The notes beneath the pieces are model-generated. The model saw only the letters and a list, made by a program, of their open reading frames with translations, had not been told where the DNA came from and searched no databases. The position numbers and the translations under genes are program-made. 64,000 nucleotides of DNA from Fragum whitleyi (taxonomy: Eukaryota > Mollusca > Bivalvia > Cardiida > Cardiidae): NCBI GenBank assembly GCA_948146395.1, contig OX411548.1, forward strand, positions 38,903,737 through 38,967,736. Reading direction: 5' to 3'. This document shows positions 1-64,000 of this stretch, piece after piece (position 1 is the stretch's first letter; every line of letters starts with the position of its first letter).

Positions 1-414
1 CAATCAAAACCATTCTAGTTCGCTCACTCAGCACTCCATTCGTTCATTCCAAATACTCACCAAAACCATTCAAAAACGCCCCCAAATCACTAAAAACAAC
101 CGAAGATCAACAACTACATTCAAAATAAATCAAGCTAGAAAATAATCGCGATTTCACTGACATAATTCAAATCGTAAGCGTCTGATAGGTTCTTGAAGAT
201 AAAGGAAAGTATTTATAGAACTTAGTTGCATATTTCGTTCAAGGGAGGTAATAAGTATCGCTAATTTTGTTCATTTCGAACAAAATTAGCAAAAATTGAT
301 AACCACCCTTTATATTCACTAAAAACTAACTCATCGCATTCATTCAATTTAATTCCAAAATCATTTCAATTTCGAAATCATTCACCATCTCAAGCTCACG
401 ATGTTGTTAACTAT
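1..414 (+). repeat. R5 palindromic MITE-like repeat, left end cut
   Basis: First of several copies of a repeat of about 430 bp. Its ends are inverted ('gttagttgcatcgtgaaatt' / 'aatttcacgatgttgttaac' in the fuller copies) and its centre is a palindrome around 'ttgttcatttcgaacaaaat'. Other copies: 10215-10660, 13975-14275, 14665-15095, 16790-17235, 33775-33965. I see no coding capacity. Confidence 0.8.
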
Positions 415-595
415 AAACCAACCTTGACGTCGACTCTCCCCCGTTCCTCTGTCACGAAGTTTCCAAATGAATCCAATAGACACTTCGTATCATGACTGAC
501 GTGGATACTCATTGCTGAAACACGAAGTAGTTTTTAAAAACCAAATAATTAACAAAACTCACTCGTTTTCAGGTTATTGTCGTATTCAGGGGATA

Positions 596-770
596 TTCCA
601 TCTTACGGCTGGATAAAATTTCCCTAAATTGGATCAGATTGTAGACAAATATTCCTACTAGGTACTACTACAACCTTAGATATAAAACTCAGTAATAAAA
701 GGCTCTTTTGAAACAATCAATTTTCATTTATTTTGTCAACATACATGGCCAATCGGTTTGGCCTGTTTTT
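596..770 (+). repeat. Repeat R11 carrying an empty insertion site
   Basis: This stretch matches the two flanks of the tandem TIR elements (about 47250-47309 on one side and 52697-52790 on the other) as one uninterrupted sequence with '...ttcctactaggtactac...'. It therefore represents the same repeat without the insertion and fixes where those elements entered. Confidence 0.75.
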
Positions 771-1104
771 GAAATAGATGTTAAGTATGGTGCAACATCA
801 CACCATAATATTTTGAAATATTTTCTGCGATTATTTCAAATACTTTACATACACCTTAATCCTAATCCTACTGAAATTGAATTTTGAATCAAATAATTTT
901 CTTATTTTGTAAACCAGTCTGGTTCAAATTTCACCCAAAATAGTAAAAACGAAAGCACGCAGTGTAGGCTTAGATCAGTCTAAACATCTGTGCAGGCTGG
1001 TCTTGTTCTACATTGTCTGTAAAAGATGAAAGCAACTTTAATATGTCGTGAACATAATTTGGAGGGTTAAAGTTCAAAAGTGCTTCAATACATATGGTGC
1101 CATT

Positions 1105-1165
1105 GAAAGAATAAAGATCGATAGCCGCTCCCAGAAATCGAACTTAGTACCTCGCGATCTAGTCG
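1105..1165 (-). repeat. tRNA-like SINE head, remnant
   Basis: On the minus strand this reads as the same tRNA-like sequence as 9625-9710, including a box-B-like 'agttcgatttctgggagcgg' followed by 'ctatcgatctt'. It is short and diverged. Confidence 0.55.
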
Positions 1166-1344
1166 AACCAAGCTGTATCCATTTGATTCATTGTGCGGTA
1201 AATCGTTCCACTAAAATATCGTGAAATTCTATAAAAAAGATTTGACTTAAGTCCGCTTGAATAAAAAAAAATAAAACGAGTCTGCGCGCGTCATTTCCAA
1301 CGATTTGACGTATGTCCAAAGTAAAGTCTCTGGCAAGAGATCAG

Positions 1345-1672
1345 GGGCACGTTTTACTAAACATCTTACGATCATTTCTTGCGTAGGTCAAAAATTAAAG
1401 ATGCTTCTACAGTAGTACCTAAATTTGTAATTCTGCCATGCATCATCTCATTGGAATCGTCTTAAAAAAGAGTCTAAAATAAAAGTTGCTTCTAGATTAG
1501 TAATTAAATATTGGATTCTGCCATGCATCATCTGATCGGAATCTTCTTCTAAAGACGATTCGGATGAGATATTGCAATGCAAAATCTAATAATGAATCAA
1601 AACACAAGGTGCGATTTGTGATTTTGACTTAGGATCATTTTTTTTCGTAAGACGTTTAGTAAAACGGGCCAC
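1345..1672. repeat. R6 MITE-like element, copy 1
   Basis: Terminal inverted repeats are 'cgttttactaaacatcttac' on the left and 'gtaagacgtttagtaaaacg' on the right. The inside contains inverted stretches around 'aatcgtctt'. Other copies: 1673-1905, 28530-28766, 41003-41241, 45787-45998. Confidence 0.8.
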
Positions 1673-1905
1673 TACTAAACACCTTACGCAAAATTTAATC
1701 GTAAGTCAAAATAACAAATCTCACAGGGTGTTTTCATTCATTGATAGTTACTGCCTTGCAATATCTCATCGGAATCGTCTTTAGAAGACGATTCCGATAA
1801 GATAATGCATGGCAGAATCCCATATTTAGTTACTTATCTAGAAGCAACTTTTATTTTAGACTTACGCAAAAATTGATCGTAAGATGTTTAGTTAAACGAG
1901 CCCCT
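1673..1905. repeat. R6 MITE-like element, copy 2, end to end with copy 1
   Basis: It starts 'ccactactaaacaccttacg' and ends 'cgtaagatgtttagttaaac', with an inner palindrome 'aatcgtctttagaagacgat'. It directly abuts copy 1, so either one element inserted at the end of the other or the two arose by duplication. Confidence 0.75.
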
Positions 1906-2256
1906 GGGTTTTTGCTTAATGCGCTTTATAGTTAGATATAGCCTGGTTAATTTGACCCGACTTTGACCTCTGTGGAAAAAATGCTTAAATAACAATTACC
2001 GCCATATTTTATCAATTAACAAAAAGTATAATACATTCAATATCGTTTGCTATTCATTCCTATGAAAGCACGTGCAAAGCCGAGTTGGAATAATCAGATT
2101 TTTATTCATCTAAATAGCAGGGGTCAGATTCAAGTCCATTAAACCGCACTATAATGTCATAGCTCTTCTATGGACATGCGAAGAATAACCTTATTGTATT
2201 GTGTGGCTGTCTAGGCTGCATATAGAAGCCCGTCACGCACGTTGGAAGTATCCTAC

Positions 2257-63693
<61,437 letters not shown>

Positions 63694-64000
63694 CTAGACG
63701 AGTAGAAGTAGACAAAAATATATGACGAGGTAATGAATTCAGCGAATGCCACTTTCGTTATAGATTTATTTAATTGTTTAATCAAGTCATTTCTTTTACA
63801 TATTTCAAACCATCATAAACCATAAAACAATGGACCAGTCAAAATTAAAAAAAAAAAACGGAGTTAAAGAAAACAATGAAAAGTTGCTGCATTTCGGAAC
63901 ATCAAATTTAAATATTTATTCTAACCAAAAGCTCCTTTCACTTCGCATGTAAATCGCAAGTAAAATTGGTGCGAAAATGAATCATCAGCTTATAAGAGTG
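63694..64000. other. Intron upstream of exon 1 of the window
   Basis: Minus-strand intron sequence leading to the acceptor at 63694 (tctactcgtctag). No exon is seen before the window ends. Confidence 0.6.

Overview
The window is eukaryotic, intron-rich and AT-rich. It almost entirely holds one gene on the minus strand: a receptor-type (membrane) guanylate cyclase of the atrial natriuretic peptide receptor family. I could place 21 coding exons from position 63693 (5' side) down to 2257 (3' side). All junctions are GT-AG, phases match at every junction, and the exons join into 2649 bp (883 codons) without a stop. The gene runs off both ends: the signal peptide and first part of the ectodomain lie right of 64000, and the last part of the cyclase domain lies left of 1. 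Residue numbers used here count from the first partial codon at 63693.

The layout along the protein is as follows. The ANF-receptor-type ligand-binding ectodomain is in exons 1-7 (63.7-27.6 kb). One transmembrane helix is in exon 8 (26.1 kb). Exons 9-16 (23.8-12.2 kb) carry the juxtamembrane and kinase-homology region. The coiled-coil dimerisation helix is in exon 17 (11.8 kb). The class III nucleotide cyclase domain is in exons 18-21 (9.4-2.3 kb). The cyclase residues for metal, guanine and transition-state binding are all present. The kinase-homology domain lacks every catalytic landmark, including residues that vertebrate natriuretic peptide receptors keep. The protein should therefore convert extracellular peptide binding into cGMP, with the pseudokinase acting only as a structural or regulatory module.

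The introns (up to 11.6 kb) are packed with repeats: many families of palindromic MITE-like elements with several copies each, tRNA-derived SINEs, a decayed Penelope-like retroelement, a foldback element with subrepeat arms, a tandem pair of TIR elements whose empty target site is also in the window, and AT microsatellites. A repeat at 35.7-37.2 kb that opens with a 'gctcacctgagcacaaagtg' hairpin and carries 'gtccgtcgtccgtcgt' runs is of a type common in bivalve genomes. With the gene family this suggests a mollusc, probably a bivalve; the species is not identified.

The most unusual points are: exons 15, 18 and 20 are tightly flanked on both sides by MITE-like repeats; the 3' half of exon 3 has a duplicated, decayed copy in the next intron; and the pseudokinase is unusually degenerate. 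I see no second protein-coding gene.
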